Assembly (NCBI RefSeq): GCF_000621965.1
Contig: NZ_KK211377.1
Location: 67,849-131,848, forward strand
DNA from: Methanobrevibacter wolinii SH
Lineage (GTDB): Archaea > Methanobacteriota > Methanobacteria > Methanobacteriales > Methanobacteriaceae
Direction: 5' to 3'
DNA length: 64,000 nt
The number at the start of each line of letters is the position of its first letter. Position 1 is the stretch's first letter. Under the pieces are notes generated by a model. That model was given only the letters and a program-made list of their open reading frames with translations, made no database searches and was not told where the DNA came from. Position numbers and translations under genes: made by a program. Positions 29,297 to 39,112 of this stretch are shown one piece after another.

Positions 29297-29482
29297 TTTT
29301 ATTTATCTTTAAGTTTTATTCCATAATTTAATATTTTATTTTAATTTTATTATTTTATTTTCTTATTACTTTTTTTAAATTAATTTTATTCTTTATTGTA
29401 TTATTGTTTTGGGGTTTAATTTAAATATTATAAAATTAATAATATTAATTATTATATTGATTTATTCATTAACGGTGTAATC

Positions 29483-29752
29483 ATGGAAAATAAAAAAAAT
29501 ATTCAAAAAAGAGAAGAAAAATTATGGAGTGAGGTTAAGAATTATCAAGTAGCAACTAATAATGCTCGTATTCTTGGTGTTCTTGATGAACTTATTATTA
29601 ATGATAAAACCGGTAAAATTGTAGATATTGCTATTAAAGTACAAGAAGATCGTAATATTCATGTTAAAGGAGCTAAAAGAAAAGGTGATTTATTACTTGT
29701 TCCTTTCTCAAAAGTTGAAAAAGTTGGAGAATTTATTATTGTAGCAGAATAA
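29483..29752 (+). CDS. PRC-barrel domain protein
   Basis: An 89-residue protein that is essentially one PRC-barrel domain (about residues 22-88: NNARILGVLDELIINDKTGKI, LLVPFSKVEKVGEFIIV). Small archaeal PRC-barrel proteins of this kind have been linked to RNA metabolism and, in haloarchaea, cell division; no function is assigned here. The ribosome-binding site GGTGTAATC is clear. It stands alone. Confidence 0.85.
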   Translation: MENKKNIQKREEKLWSEVKNYQVATNNARILGVLDELIINDKTGKIVDIAIKVQEDRNIHVKGAKRKGDLLLVPFSKVEKVGEFIIVAE

Positions 29753-30388
29753 ATTTTCTTTTTATTAATTTTATCTTTTTTCTGGTTTTATATTAACTTT
29801 TTTTCTTGGTTTTAACTTTTATTTTATTAGTTTTTAATTATTTTTTATATTTCTTTTATTTTAATACTAATTCTGTTCTTATCTAATATTAATATTTTTT
29901 AGTAAAAATAATGTTTAATTTTTTATTAACTTTAATTTTTCTAATTATTTAATTTTTATATAAATTGTGTTTTAGTATTTTATTTTGAGGATTTTATTTA
30001 ATTTTTTAATATTTTTATCAATTATAAATTTTTTAATTTTTAAGCTTGTTAAAATTCTTTTTTTTAAAAAAATTTTCTTAAATTCAAATTTTAGGTATAC
30101 TTTGTTATAAAAAATAGGATTTCAATAGACTTAATTTTTTTTATACTTTAATTATAATGTTTATATTAATTTTTTTATTAACAATATATCTATTTATTTA
30201 GTTTATTTAAATAAAATATAACAATTGTTTATTTTTTCATTGTTATATTTTTTATTTTATTATTATTTTCATGATTTTTATCATAAACTTTTTATTTAAT
30301 AAAAATTAAGTTTAATATGTAAAATATAACACTATTTATATTTTTATGAATTTTGTTTTATTCTATTAATAATATATGGTGATAAAAT
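29753..30388. promoter_or_regulatory. Long suf upstream region with 13-bp inverted repeat and TATA box
   Basis: No gene is seen in these 636 bp. AAAATATAACAAT at 30213-30225 is the exact reverse complement of ATTGTTATATTTT at 30239-30251. A third half-site, TAAAATATAACA, recurs at 30320-30331 immediately before the probable TATA box TTTATATTT at about 30335-30343. This arrangement looks like an operator for an iron- or redox-responsive repressor of sufCB. Confidence 0.55.
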
Positions 30389-31147
30389 ATGTTACTTGAA
30401 ATTCACAATTTAGCTGTTGAAGTTGAAGGTAAACAAGTATTAAAAAATGTTAATCTTTCTATAGCAGAAGGTGAAACACATGTACTTTTAGGACCTAATG
30501 GGGCAGGTAAAAGTACTTTGTTCATGACTATATTAGGATTTCCAAAATATCATGTTACTAATGGTTCAATTATTTTCAAAGGTAAAGATATAACTAACTT
30601 ATCAACTGCTGAAAGAGTTAAATTAGGTATGGGAGTAAGTTTTCAAAATCCTCCAGCAATTAGAGGTATTTCTGTTGAAAATTTATTAAAATATGAATCT
30701 GGTCAAAATGAAGAAGATGAATTAAATCCAAGAATGAAAGCTTTAGCTGATAAACTTAAATTTAATGATGATTTTTTAAAAAGAGATGTTAACTTAGGAT
30801 TCTCTGGTGGGGAAGTTAAAAGATCTGAAGTTCTTCAATTATTAGCTCAAAAACCAGATTTTACAATGTTTGATGAACCAGATTCTGGTGTTGATATTGA
30901 AAATGTAGAACTTATTGCTGAAGAATTAAATGTTATTTTAGATAAACAGAAAAAAATCAGTGAACGTAAACGTGCAGGTTTACTAATTACTCATTTAGGA
31001 TATATTTTAAATTTTGTAAAAGCAGATAAAGCTCATATTTTAATGAATGGTGAAATTGCTTGTTCAGGAAATCCTGAAGAAATTTTAAATGATGTTCGTG
31101 AAAATGGATTTAAAGGATGTGTTAGTTGTGCGCAATGTACTCAATGA
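30389..31147 (+). CDS. sufC: Fe-S cluster assembly ATPase SufC
   Basis: A 252-residue ABC-type ATPase of the SufBC Fe-S scaffold. Walker A GPNGAGKST is at residues 35-43, the signature FSGGEVKRSEVLQLL near 148-162, and Walker B with FDEPDSGVDIEN near 171-182. The C-terminus ends in GCVSCAQCTQ, with three cysteines. The ribosome-binding site GGTGAT is clear. It overlaps sufB and is co-translated with it. Methanogens rely heavily on Fe-S enzymes such as Mvh encoded next. Confidence 0.95.
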   Translation: MLLEIHNLAVEVEGKQVLKNVNLSIAEGETHVLLGPNGAGKSTLFMTILGFPKYHVTNGSIIFKGKDITNLSTAERVKLGMGVSFQNPPAIRGISVENLLKYESGQNEEDELNPRMKALADKLKFNDDFLKRDVNLGFSGGEVKRSEVLQLLAQKPDFTMFDEPDSGVDIENVELIAEELNVILDKQKKISERKRAGLLITHLGYILNFVKADKAHILMNGEIACSGNPEEILNDVRENGFKGCVSCAQCTQ

Positions 31148-32360
31148 TGCTGAAAAAGCTAAAAATAAAAAAGCACCTTTAGGAACAGATGTTACTATTG
31201 CAAATTATTCTAAAGAAGATATTTCTGTTTATGATGCTATTGATGATTTAAATGATTTATCTAAAAAAGATAAAGATACTCTTATTTCTGTAGGTGTTGA
31301 TTCAGATGAAAAAGAAAGAAGTGGAAGTTTCGTTCAATTTGATCAAAGTAATATCTTTTCTAATTCTTTATCTGATAATATTGAAATTATGAATACTGGT
31401 GTTGCAAAAGATAAATATCCATGGTTAAAAGATTATCTTTGGAATGCTGTAAAACCGGATCAAGATAAATATACTGCAGAAACTGCATTGAGAGAAGAAA
31501 AAGAAGATGTTTATAGCGGTTATTTCATTAGATCTAAACCTAACACTAAAGAAGTTTTTCCAGTACAAGCATGTATGTTTATTGCTGATGCAGATATTAT
31601 GCAAACAGCACATAATATTATTATTGCTGAGGAAAACTCTGAACTTCATTTAATAACTGGTTGTGCTACTGGTAGTGATATATCTTCTGCACTTCATGTT
31701 GGTGTAAGTGAATTATATCTTAAACCAGGTTCTAAAATTACTTTTACAATGGTCCATAATTGGGCTGAACAAGTTGAAGTACGTCCTAGAACTGGTATTA
31801 AATTAGCAGATAATACTACTTTCATTAATAATTATATTTTAACTAGTCCTGTTAAATGTGTACAATCTTATCCTACTGCATATTGTGAAGGTAATAACTC
31901 ACGTGCACTTTTCCAAAGTGTTTTATCTGGTCAAAAAGATTCAGATATTGATGTTGGTTCACGTGCTATTCTTAATCACAAAAATAGTTCTGCTGAAGTT
32001 CTTTCACGTTCTGTTGCAAATGATGAATCTAAAATTTATGCTAGAGGAGATTTAGTTGGTAATGTTCCAGATGTTAAAGGTCATCTTGAATGTAATGGTT
32101 TAGTTTTATCTGATGAATCTTCTATATATGCAGTTCCAATTCTTGAAGCTAATTCTTCTGGACTTGAATTATCTCACGAAGCTGCAGTTGGTAAAATTGA
32201 TGAAGATGAAATTTATTATTTAACATCTCGTGGATTTACTGAAGAAGAAGCAGCAGCTATGATTGTTAGAGGATTCTTAAATATGGATATTACAGGTTTA
32301 CCTCCTGCTCTTGCTGAAAGTACTAAAAAAATGATTGATATGAGTATTAAAGGAATGTAA
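31128..32360 (+). CDS. sufB: Fe-S cluster scaffold protein SufB/SufD
   Basis: A SufB/SufD-family scaffold of 410 residues from the proposed GTG at 31128, preceded by AAGGATGTG within sufC. Upstream in-frame starts (to ATG 31089) lie deeper in sufC and would add residues unlike the family. The C-terminal half is the right-handed beta-helix core (e.g. CVQSYPTAYCEGNNSRALFQSV and HLECNGLVLSDESSIYAVPIL), ending with LTSRGFTEEEAAAMIVRGFL, typical of the family. No separate sufD is present, as usual for archaeal two-gene suf operons. Confidence 0.93.
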   Translation: MRNVLNDAEKAKNKKAPLGTDVTIANYSKEDISVYDAIDDLNDLSKKDKDTLISVGVDSDEKERSGSFVQFDQSNIFSNSLSDNIEIMNTGVAKDKYPWLKDYLWNAVKPDQDKYTAETALREEKEDVYSGYFIRSKPNTKEVFPVQACMFIADADIMQTAHNIIIAEENSELHLITGCATGSDISSALHVGVSELYLKPGSKITFTMVHNWAEQVEVRPRTGIKLADNTTFINNYILTSPVKCVQSYPTAYCEGNNSRALFQSVLSGQKDSDIDVGSRAILNHKNSSAEVLSRSVANDESKIYARGDLVGNVPDVKGHLECNGLVLSDESSIYAVPILEANSSGLELSHEAAVGKIDEDEIYYLTSRGFTEEEAAAMIVRGFLNMDITGLPPALAESTKKMIDMSIKGM

Positions 32361-32724
32361 ATTTTTTCTTTTTTATTTTAATATTAATTTTTTTCTTTTT
32401 TTATTTTAAGATTTATTAATTTTATATATTTTATTTAGATTATTTTTTATTTTTATTAAATTTTTTATTAATTTTATTCTGATTTTTTATTAATTTTTAT
32501 CTAATTTTTCATATTTGTATTATTTTTTCATTCGTATTTATTAAAACGTATTTTTTATTCATGTTTATTTTTTTTAATAAATTACTTTATTTATTTTATT
32601 TTTTTCAATTATTTATATATATTTAATTTATTTTTTTCTATTTTTCTTAAATTTTTTTTAATTTAATTTTTTTTTAAATTAATTTATTTTATTTAAAGCT
32701 TTCGGTTTTAATTTCCAAGTAACC
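32361..32724. other. T-rich spacer between suf and mvh
   Basis: Long T- and A-runs with no coding frame. It ends with CTTTCGGTTTTAATTTC (32699-32715), similar to 1068-1082, directly upstream of the mvh TATA box. Confidence 0.45.
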
Positions 32725-32800
32725 TTTATATTTAATTTTAAAGTAATATTGTATTAGTACATTAATGTTATGCTGAGCTAGCTCATTGAGGTACAATATT
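32725..32800 (+). promoter_or_regulatory. mvh promoter with nested inverted repeats
   Basis: TTTATATTTA at 32725-32734 is the probable TATA box, so transcription should start near 32755. AATATTGTA at 32745-32753 is the exact reverse complement of TACAATATT at 32792-32800, and between them TGAGCTAGCTCA (32774-32785) is a perfect 12-bp palindrome. The outer half-sites recur upstream of ppsA. The set may be protein operators or a folded leader. Confidence 0.6.
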
Positions 32801-32940
32801 TATCAATGAAAAAATATTTTTTATAAATATATTTTTTGTTGATTAAAACGTTTTAAAAAAAAGAGAAAGGTAAAAATTTTGGAGAATATATTTTCCAATG
32901 TTTTTTTAAAAAAATTTGAATAGTAGAGGAGGTTAACTCT

Positions 32941-33360
32941 ATGGCAGATGATATAAAAATTGTAATGTTTTGTTGCAACTGGTGTTCCTATGGTGGAGCA
33001 GATACTGCAGGTACTGCTAGGATGCAATACCCACCTAACATTAGGGTTATTCGTGTAATGTGTTCTGGTAGAATTGATCCACAATTCATCTTAAAAGCAT
33101 TCAGAGAAGGTGCTGATGGTGTACTTGTAACTGGTTGTCACATGGGTGATTGTCACTATGATGCAGGAAACTATAAATTAGATAGAAGAATGAGAATTGT
33201 CTACAAATTAATTGAAGATTTAGGTATTGATAAAAGAAGATTATACCATGACTGGATTTCCGCATCTGAAGGTGAAAAATTCGCAAATACTGTTAGAATG
33301 ATGGTTGCTAGAGTTAAAGATTTAGGACCTTCACCTTTAAAAGAACAAATTCAAGCTTAA
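32941..33360 (+). CDS. mvhD: F420-non-reducing hydrogenase, delta subunit
   Basis: The 139-residue MvhD, which binds a [2Fe-2S] cluster and passes electrons from the hydrogenase to HdrA of heterodisulfide reductase. The conserved cysteines are Cys11, Cys12, Cys15, Cys41, Cys66 and Cys71 ([29 protein letters not shown]). It is the first gene of mvhDGAB. The leader is long (about 185 nt from the predicted start), and GAGGAGGTTAA precedes the ATG. Confidence 0.96.
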   Translation: MADDIKIVMFCCNWCSYGGADTAGTARMQYPPNIRVIRVMCSGRIDPQFILKAFREGADGVLVTGCHMGDCHYDAGNYKLDRRMRIVYKLIEDLGIDKRRLYHDWISASEGEKFANTVRMMVARVKDLGPSPLKEQIQA

Positions 33361-33378
33361 TTTAGTGGAGGATATATA

Positions 33379-34308
33379 ATGGCAGAAGAAAAAGCAAAAG
33401 TTGGAACTATGTGGTTAGGTGGATGTTCAGGTTGTCACTTAGCTGTTGCTGATTTCCATGAAACATTATTAGATGTTTTAGAATTAGCTGATTTCGAATT
33501 TATTCCAGTTTTAATGGATACTAAATATGATGAAGTACCTGATTTAGATGTAATTCTTATTGAAGGTGGAATCAGAAACGATGAAAACAGAAAATTAGCT
33601 GAAATGTTAAGAGAAAAAGCTAAATATGTTATTGCTTTTGGTACTTGTGCATGTTATGGAGGTATTCCAGGACTTGGAAACTTACATACTGTAGAAGAAT
33701 TAGAAGAAGAAGCTTATATTAATTCTGTTTCTACTGTTAACCCAGAAGGTATCATTCCTAATGAAGATGTACCTCAATTAGAAAACAGGGTAAGACCTTT
33801 AAGTGAAGCAATTGATATTGATATGATGCTTCCTGGTTGCCCACCAAGATCAGATGTTATTGCTAATGCAATTATTACCTTACTCAATGGTGAAACAGTT
33901 GAATTACCTACTACAAACTTATGTGAAGTTTGTCCTAGAGAAAAACCACCTGAAGGTTTAGCTATGGACTTCGTTAAAAGACAATTTGAAGTCGGAAGAC
34001 CTGAAGATGATTTATGTTTAATTGCACAAGGTTTAGTATGTTTAGGTCCTGCTACAGTTTCATTATGTGGTGCAGAATGTCCTGAAATTGCAATCCCATG
34101 TAGAGGATGTTATGGACCAACTGCAAAAATTAAAGATGCAGGTGCTAAAATGATTTCAGCTATTGCTTCAGATTATGGTGTAGAAAAAGATAAAACTGTT
34201 GATCCTGAAGAAGTAGCTAGCCAATTAGATGATATTGTTGGTACATTTTATACTTATACTTTACCAGCTGCTTTAATCCCAATGAAAATGCAAAATGGAG
34301 GAAAATAG
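33379..34308 (+). CDS. mvhG: F420-non-reducing hydrogenase, small (gamma) subunit
   Basis: The 309-residue Fe-S small subunit of the MvhADG [NiFe] hydrogenase. The proximal-cluster motif CSGCH is at Cys16/Cys19, then [11 protein letters not shown] near residue 92, PGCPP near 154, and a later run of cysteines ([37 protein letters not shown], about 180-250) binds further clusters. No twin-arginine signal is present, so the enzyme is cytoplasmic. It starts 18 bp after mvhD with TGGAGGATAT. Confidence 0.96.
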   Translation: MAEEKAKVGTMWLGGCSGCHLAVADFHETLLDVLELADFEFIPVLMDTKYDEVPDLDVILIEGGIRNDENRKLAEMLREKAKYVIAFGTCACYGGIPGLGNLHTVEELEEEAYINSVSTVNPEGIIPNEDVPQLENRVRPLSEAIDIDMMLPGCPPRSDVIANAIITLLNGETVELPTTNLCEVCPREKPPEGLAMDFVKRQFEVGRPEDDLCLIAQGLVCLGPATVSLCGAECPEIAIPCRGCYGPTAKIKDAGAKMISAIASDYGVEKDKTVDPEEVASQLDDIVGTFYTYTLPAALIPMKMQNGGK

Positions 34309-34309
34309 A

Positions 34310-35734
34310 ATGGCAAAACTAACTATGGAACCTGTAACTCGTATTGAAGGTCACGCAAAAATTACTGTTCAGTTAGATGATGCAGGAAACGTTGAAGAAA
34401 CTAGATTACATGTTATGGAATTTAGAGGATTTGAAAAATTCTTACAAGGTAGACCTGCAGAAGAATTACCACGTTTAGTTCCTAGAATCTGTGGTATTTG
34501 TGATGTTCAACACCATTTAGCAGCTGCTAAAGCTGTTGATCAAATTTATGGATTTGGAGACGATATCTTACCTACTGCTTACAGAATGAGAGAAATTATG
34601 AATTGGGGTTCATTTATGCACTCTCACGCACTTCATTTCTACTTCTTAGCAGCTCCAGATTTAATTGTTCCTAATGGAACTAGAAAAACAAGAAATGTTT
34701 TCCAAATTATCAAAGATCAACCAGATATTGCTTTACAAGCTATTGAAATCAGAAGAAATGGTTTAGATATGGTTAGAGCTATTGGTGGTCGTCCAATTCA
34801 CCCAACTTCTTCCACTCCTGGAGGAATTTCTACTGAATTAACTGAGGATAAACAAAAAGAATTAAAACAAAAAGCTGAAAGAAACATTGAATTAGCTCAA
34901 AATACCTTAGATTTAGCTATTCCTATTTTCGAAGAAAAAATTGATCTTGTTAATGATTTAGGTTACTTCGGAGATACTCGTCACTGTGGTTTAGTAAATG
35001 ATGGTAAATGGGATGTATACAATGGTAATGTAAGAATCAAAAGTAAAGATGGTTCTAAAATTGAATATGAATACAATAATTTAGAATACCAAGACATTGT
35101 TGCAGAACATGTTAAACCTTACTCTTGGTTAAAATTCCCATATATTAAAGAATTAGGATACCCTGAAGGTATTTACAGAGTAGCTCCTTTATCTAGGATT
35201 AACGTTTGTGATTCAATGCCTGATGAAGCTCCTCTTGCTCAAGAAAGATTAAATGAATTCCGTGAAAAATTCGGATATGCACAACAACCTATGTTATTCC
35301 ATTGGGCTAGATTAATCGAAATCTTAGCTTCTGCTGAATGTGCAGCTACTGCATTAGATGAAGATTTATCTGGTAAAAAATTCCCAGATGCTCTTGAAAG
35401 AACTGCTGGTGAAGGTGCAGGTATTGTAGAAGCTCCTCGTGGTACTTTAATCCACCATTACAAAACTGATGATAATGGTTTAGTAACTAAAGCAAACCTC
35501 GTTGTTGCAACTATTCAAAACAACCCTGCTATGGAAATGGGTATTGATCAAGTAGCTAAAAAATACATCAAACCTGGTGTAGAAGTAGATGATAAAATCT
35601 TCAATTTAATGGAAATGGTTATTAGAGCATATGATCCATGTTTATCCTGTGCTACCCATACTATGGATAGTCAAATGAGACTTTCTACTTTAGAAGTTAT
35701 TGATAGTGACGGAAACTTAGTTAAAAAAATCTAG
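34310..35734 (+). CDS. mvhA: F420-non-reducing hydrogenase, large (alpha) subunit
   Basis: The 474-residue [NiFe] catalytic subunit. Nickel-iron ligands are Cys61 and Cys64 ([11 protein letters not shown]) and Cys444 and Cys447 (DPCLSCATH). His450 marks the likely maturation site, leaving a 24-residue tail to be cut off by an endopeptidase. All four ligands are Cys; no selenocysteine TGA is present. The ATG at 34310 follows GGAGGAAAA and lies one base after the mvhG stop; an in-frame ATG at 34295 is inside mvhG. Confidence 0.97.
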   Translation: MAKLTMEPVTRIEGHAKITVQLDDAGNVEETRLHVMEFRGFEKFLQGRPAEELPRLVPRICGICDVQHHLAAAKAVDQIYGFGDDILPTAYRMREIMNWGSFMHSHALHFYFLAAPDLIVPNGTRKTRNVFQIIKDQPDIALQAIEIRRNGLDMVRAIGGRPIHPTSSTPGGISTELTEDKQKELKQKAERNIELAQNTLDLAIPIFEEKIDLVNDLGYFGDTRHCGLVNDGKWDVYNGNVRIKSKDGSKIEYEYNNLEYQDIVAEHVKPYSWLKFPYIKELGYPEGIYRVAPLSRINVCDSMPDEAPLAQERLNEFREKFGYAQQPMLFHWARLIEILASAECAATALDEDLSGKKFPDALERTAGEGAGIVEAPRGTLIHHYKTDDNGLVTKANLVVATIQNNPAMEMGIDQVAKKYIKPGVEVDDKIFNLMEMVIRAYDPCLSCATHTMDSQMRLSTLEVIDSDGNLVKKI

Positions 35735-35745
35735 AGGTGTGATAT

Positions 35746-36990
35746 ATGATAGTAGTCAACCAAGACGACTGCATCAAATGTGGAGCTTGTGAAGGTACAT
35801 GTCCTTCATCTGCTATTGAAGTAGGTGAAAAACAAATTATCTTCTGTGATACATGTGGTGGAGAACCTAAATGTGCTGAAGTTTGTCCAAATGGTGCACT
35901 TACAGTCGATGAAGTAGCTGTTGATGATGAAGGTAATACACAAATCAGATTATCATATAACCCAGTCCTCTGTGATCAATGTGGTGGAGAACCTAAATGT
36001 GTTGATGTTTGTCCACCAAAAACACTTAAATTAAATAGTGATTCTAAAATACCTATTGATGGATTCTGTGTAATGTGTAAACAATGTGTAGATATCTGTC
36101 CTGTAGGTGTTATAGGTATACCTGGAGTTAAAGAACCTGCTGTAAGAGAACTTAATATTAGTGGACCTATTTTCATCCAAGATTGTGTTGGATGTGGAAC
36201 TTGTGTTCCTGAATGTCCTGCTGATGCTATTACTTTACCTGCAGTCGGTGAATCAATTTCTATTGATGAAACTAAATGTATTAAATGTGGTGTTTGTTCT
36301 CAAACTTGTCCTTGGAATGCAGTATTTATTTCTGAAAATAAACCTGTTAAACGTTCTAAAACTATTAAATCCTTTACACTTGATGAATCAGCTTGTATTG
36401 GATGTAATACTTGTGTAGAAGCATGTCCTGGAGACTTTATTGTAGCTAAAGGTACTTCTTTAAGTGTAGAACTTCCTAAATCTTGTGCTGCTTGTAGTTT
36501 ATGTGAACAACTCTGTCCTGTTGATGCAATTAGTTTAGAAGTTGAATTCGGTGAAGCAACTCCTGCTGAAGCTTTAGGTATTTCCAGAGATGTTGAAAAA
36601 TGTGATTTCACTGGTGCATGTGCTATTGCTTGTCCTACTGAAGCTATTAAAGTTGTCAGTAAAATGGGTATGAAATTACCTGAACAAGTTAAATGTGATG
36701 AAGAACCTTCATTTGTTATGTGTGCTAGATGTGGTGCCTGTGCTGCAGCTTGTCCTAATGGTGCTTTAACATTAGATGAATTTGAAGTAACTATTGACGG
36801 AGAATCTGTATTAAGAAACAGGATTCAAGCTAACCCATCTAAATGTGAACAATGTGGAACTTGTATTGAAGCTTGTCCTTATGACATGTTAAAATTCAAA
36901 GAAGAAGGTAACTTACCTGTTGTTGGATTCTGTACCCTTTGTGGTCAATGTATTGAAGCATGTCCTAGAGACGCAGTTTGCTTAAAATAG
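35746..36990 (+). CDS. mvhB: Polyferredoxin MvhB
   Basis: A 414-residue polyferredoxin with twelve ferredoxin-type Cys motifs arranged as six two-cluster units. Motifs 2 and 3 (Cys34-Cys47 and Cys76-Cys89) have a longer first spacing (CGGEPKC). Motif 9 (Cys286, Cys292, Cys296) has Thr289 where the second cysteine should be, so at most 47 of 48 motif ligands are present. It probably serves electron transfer or storage around Mvh/Hdr. It starts 11 bp after mvhA with GAGGTGTGAT. Confidence 0.95.
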   Translation: MIVVNQDDCIKCGACEGTCPSSAIEVGEKQIIFCDTCGGEPKCAEVCPNGALTVDEVAVDDEGNTQIRLSYNPVLCDQCGGEPKCVDVCPPKTLKLNSDSKIPIDGFCVMCKQCVDICPVGVIGIPGVKEPAVRELNISGPIFIQDCVGCGTCVPECPADAITLPAVGESISIDETKCIKCGVCSQTCPWNAVFISENKPVKRSKTIKSFTLDESACIGCNTCVEACPGDFIVAKGTSLSVELPKSCAACSLCEQLCPVDAISLEVEFGEATPAEALGISRDVEKCDFTGACAIACPTEAIKVVSKMGMKLPEQVKCDEEPSFVMCARCGACAAACPNGALTLDEFEVTIDGESVLRNRIQANPSKCEQCGTCIEACPYDMLKFKEEGNLPVVGFCTLCGQCIEACPRDAVCLK

Positions 36991-36994
36991 ATAA

Positions 36995-37025
36995 ATAATT
37001 TAGATGATTTTTTCATCTATTTTAT
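36995..37025 (+). terminator. Hairpin terminator of the mvh operon
   Basis: TAGATGA at 37001-37007 pairs with TCATCTA at 37013-37019 around a TTTTT loop, with flanking A-T pairs (AATAAT facing TTTTATT) and a T-rich tail. It begins 10 bp after the mvhB stop. Confidence 0.75.
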
Positions 37026-37671
37026 TTTTCTAATATTTTTAATTATTTTTAGATTTTTTATTATTTTAACGATATTTCATTTTTTAAAAACTTATTTTAT
37101 TAAGAAATTTTAATTTTTATAAGTATTTTAAATTTAGAGTAATTCATATCTTAAATTTTTAAAAAAATTTTAATAAATGATTATTTTTTTTATAATTCTA
37201 TTTATCTTATTATTCTTTCTATAACTATTTTTTATTATATTACCTTTAAATTTGCTTTTATTTTATTATTAATTACTTTTTATTATCATATTTTTCTAAA
37301 TTTATTTTTTATTAATTTTTTATTAATTTTAAAAATTAGTATTTTTATTTTTTTTATTTACCATTGAAAATTAGTTTATTTTAAATTTTTAAGTTTTATT
37401 GAAACTCTCAAAATTTTTATAAATAAAATTCTTAAATTTGATTTTCAATTATTATCTACTCTTTATAAAAAATTATTTCAACAAATCTAAATTTTTTAAT
37501 ATTAAAATTTTAATAACTGTTGTTTTTAAAAAAAAGAAATTTATATTATGATTATTTTTGTTTAATTAAAAATTTATACTAATAAATTTAATTTAAAAAT
37601 TTATTAGATTATATAAAAATAGTGAATTTTATTAATAATATCAAATAAAAATAGAATATTTAATTTTTAAT
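37026..37671. other. Long A/T spacer between mvhB and pyrC
   Basis: No gene is seen. Near the right end CTAATAAATTT at 37579-37589 is the exact reverse complement of AAATTTATTAG at 37597-37607 (7-nt loop). As pyrC is read leftward, this 11-bp stem followed by T-rich sequence on the minus strand is a probable pyrC terminator. Confidence 0.5.
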
Positions 37672-38928
37672 TTATTCTATGATAATATTATTATCCATCT
37701 TAACTTTCCCATTATATATTGTCATTACTGCTTGACCTTTATATGGTATATTATTAAATGGTGAAAATTTAGCTTTTGTATAAAATTTATCAAGGTCAAA
37801 TTTACCTTCTTTTTTAATATCTATTATTGTTAAATCTCCATCATAACCTTCTTGGATTTTTCCTTTATTTTTTAAATTAAATCTTTTTGCAGCATTTTCT
37901 GATAATATTTTAGGTATTATATTAAGGGGTATATTCTTTCTATTAACTTCTGTTAATAATAAACTTAATACAGTTTCTAAATTTGGCATTCCAGATGGAC
38001 AATTCCAAATCATATTTTCTTTTTCTTCAATTGTATGTGGTGCATGATCAGTACCTATAATTGAGTTTTCATTTACATCATTAATAGTTATATTTTCCCC
38101 ATAGAATCTTAATGGTGGATTAGTTTTAACTATATTTCCGAACTTGTTAAATGAATTTGCTTCAAGTAAAAGATGATGTGGAGTAAATTCATAACTAGTA
38201 TCTACATCACTTTTATTATTTTTTATTATTTCTTCTGATTTTTTACTACTTAAATGACAAACATGTAATTTTAAATTATATTTTTTACTAAGTTTTATTG
38301 CTTTTTCTATTGCAATATCTTCTCCAATACTTGGTCGTGCATATGCGTGGTCTATTGGTAAATTACTACCTTTTTCTTTCATTTTAATTGTGTATTTTTC
38401 TATTGTTTTTTTATCTTCACCATGTATTGTGACTATTGGATTTGTGTTTAATTTTGAAATATTTCTAAATATTGTATTAAGCTCTTCATCTTCATATTCA
38501 TTCATAAATATTTTAAATGATATTGGATTTAATTTAGAGATTTTTTTCATTTCATTAAGATTATTGATACCAGCATGTATTAATGTGTTTATAATACTTT
38601 TATTTTTAATTATTTTCTCTTTTTCTTTATATGCTTTTAATGTATTTGTTTTTGGTTTTGTGTTAGGCATATCAATAACTGTTGTAAATCCACCATTTGC
38701 AGCAGCCATAGAACCTGTTTTTATATCTTCTTTATATGTCATTCCAGGATCTCTAAAATGAACATGAGGATCTATTAATCCAGGTAAAACGATATTATTA
38801 TTAATATCTATTATTTCATCTGCTTCTTCTGGAAGTTTTGATATTTTTTTTATTATTCCATTTTCAATACCAATATAAAATTCTCCTTTTTTATTTATTA
38901 ATTTACAATTTTTTAATAATAAATCCAT
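37672..38928 (-). CDS. pyrC: Dihydroorotase
   Basis: A 418-residue amidohydrolase of the type I dihydroorotase family, third step of pyrimidine synthesis. The metal-binding DPHVHFRDPG is at residues 53-62 (His55, His57). Other conserved segments are FTTVIDMPNTKP, SFKIFM with the candidate carbamylated lysine, HVCHLSS, TPHHLLL and GTDHAPHT with the catalytic Asp. Length is normal. An AGGAAG ribosome-binding site precedes the ATG. It is transcribed alone on the minus strand. Confidence 0.94.
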   Translation of the reverse strand: MDLLLKNCKLINKKGEFYIGIENGIIKKISKLPEEADEIIDINNNIVLPGLIDPHVHFRDPGMTYKEDIKTGSMAAANGGFTTVIDMPNTKPKTNTLKAYKEKEKIIKNKSIINTLIHAGINNLNEMKKISKLNPISFKIFMNEYEDEELNTIFRNISKLNTNPIVTIHGEDKKTIEKYTIKMKEKGSNLPIDHAYARPSIGEDIAIEKAIKLSKKYNLKLHVCHLSSKKSEEIIKNNKSDVDTSYEFTPHHLLLEANSFNKFGNIVKTNPPLRFYGENITINDVNENSIIGTDHAPHTIEEKENMIWNCPSGMPNLETVLSLLLTEVNRKNIPLNIIPKILSENAAKRFNLKNKGKIQEGYDGDLTIIDIKKEGKFDLDKFYTKAKFSPFNNIPYKGQAVMTIYNGKVKMDNNIIIE

Positions 38929-39112
38929 AATAATACTTCCTAATAATAGATTTTAATTATTTTTTAATTTATTTCTCAAGATTTTATATTTTATTCTTTA
39001 AGGTATTTTCTTATTATTTAATTTTTATATTATTTTTATTTTTATAAAAATTTTTATTAACCATAATATACTAATAGAATATTTTATAAATATATCTTTA
39101 TAATATATTATC

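Noticed and set aside
35640-35660. Selenocysteine or C-terminal split in MvhA
   Set aside because: The C-terminal motif is DPCLSCATH with normal Cys codons and a tail of 24 residues follows, so the subunit is a complete, Cys-type protein.
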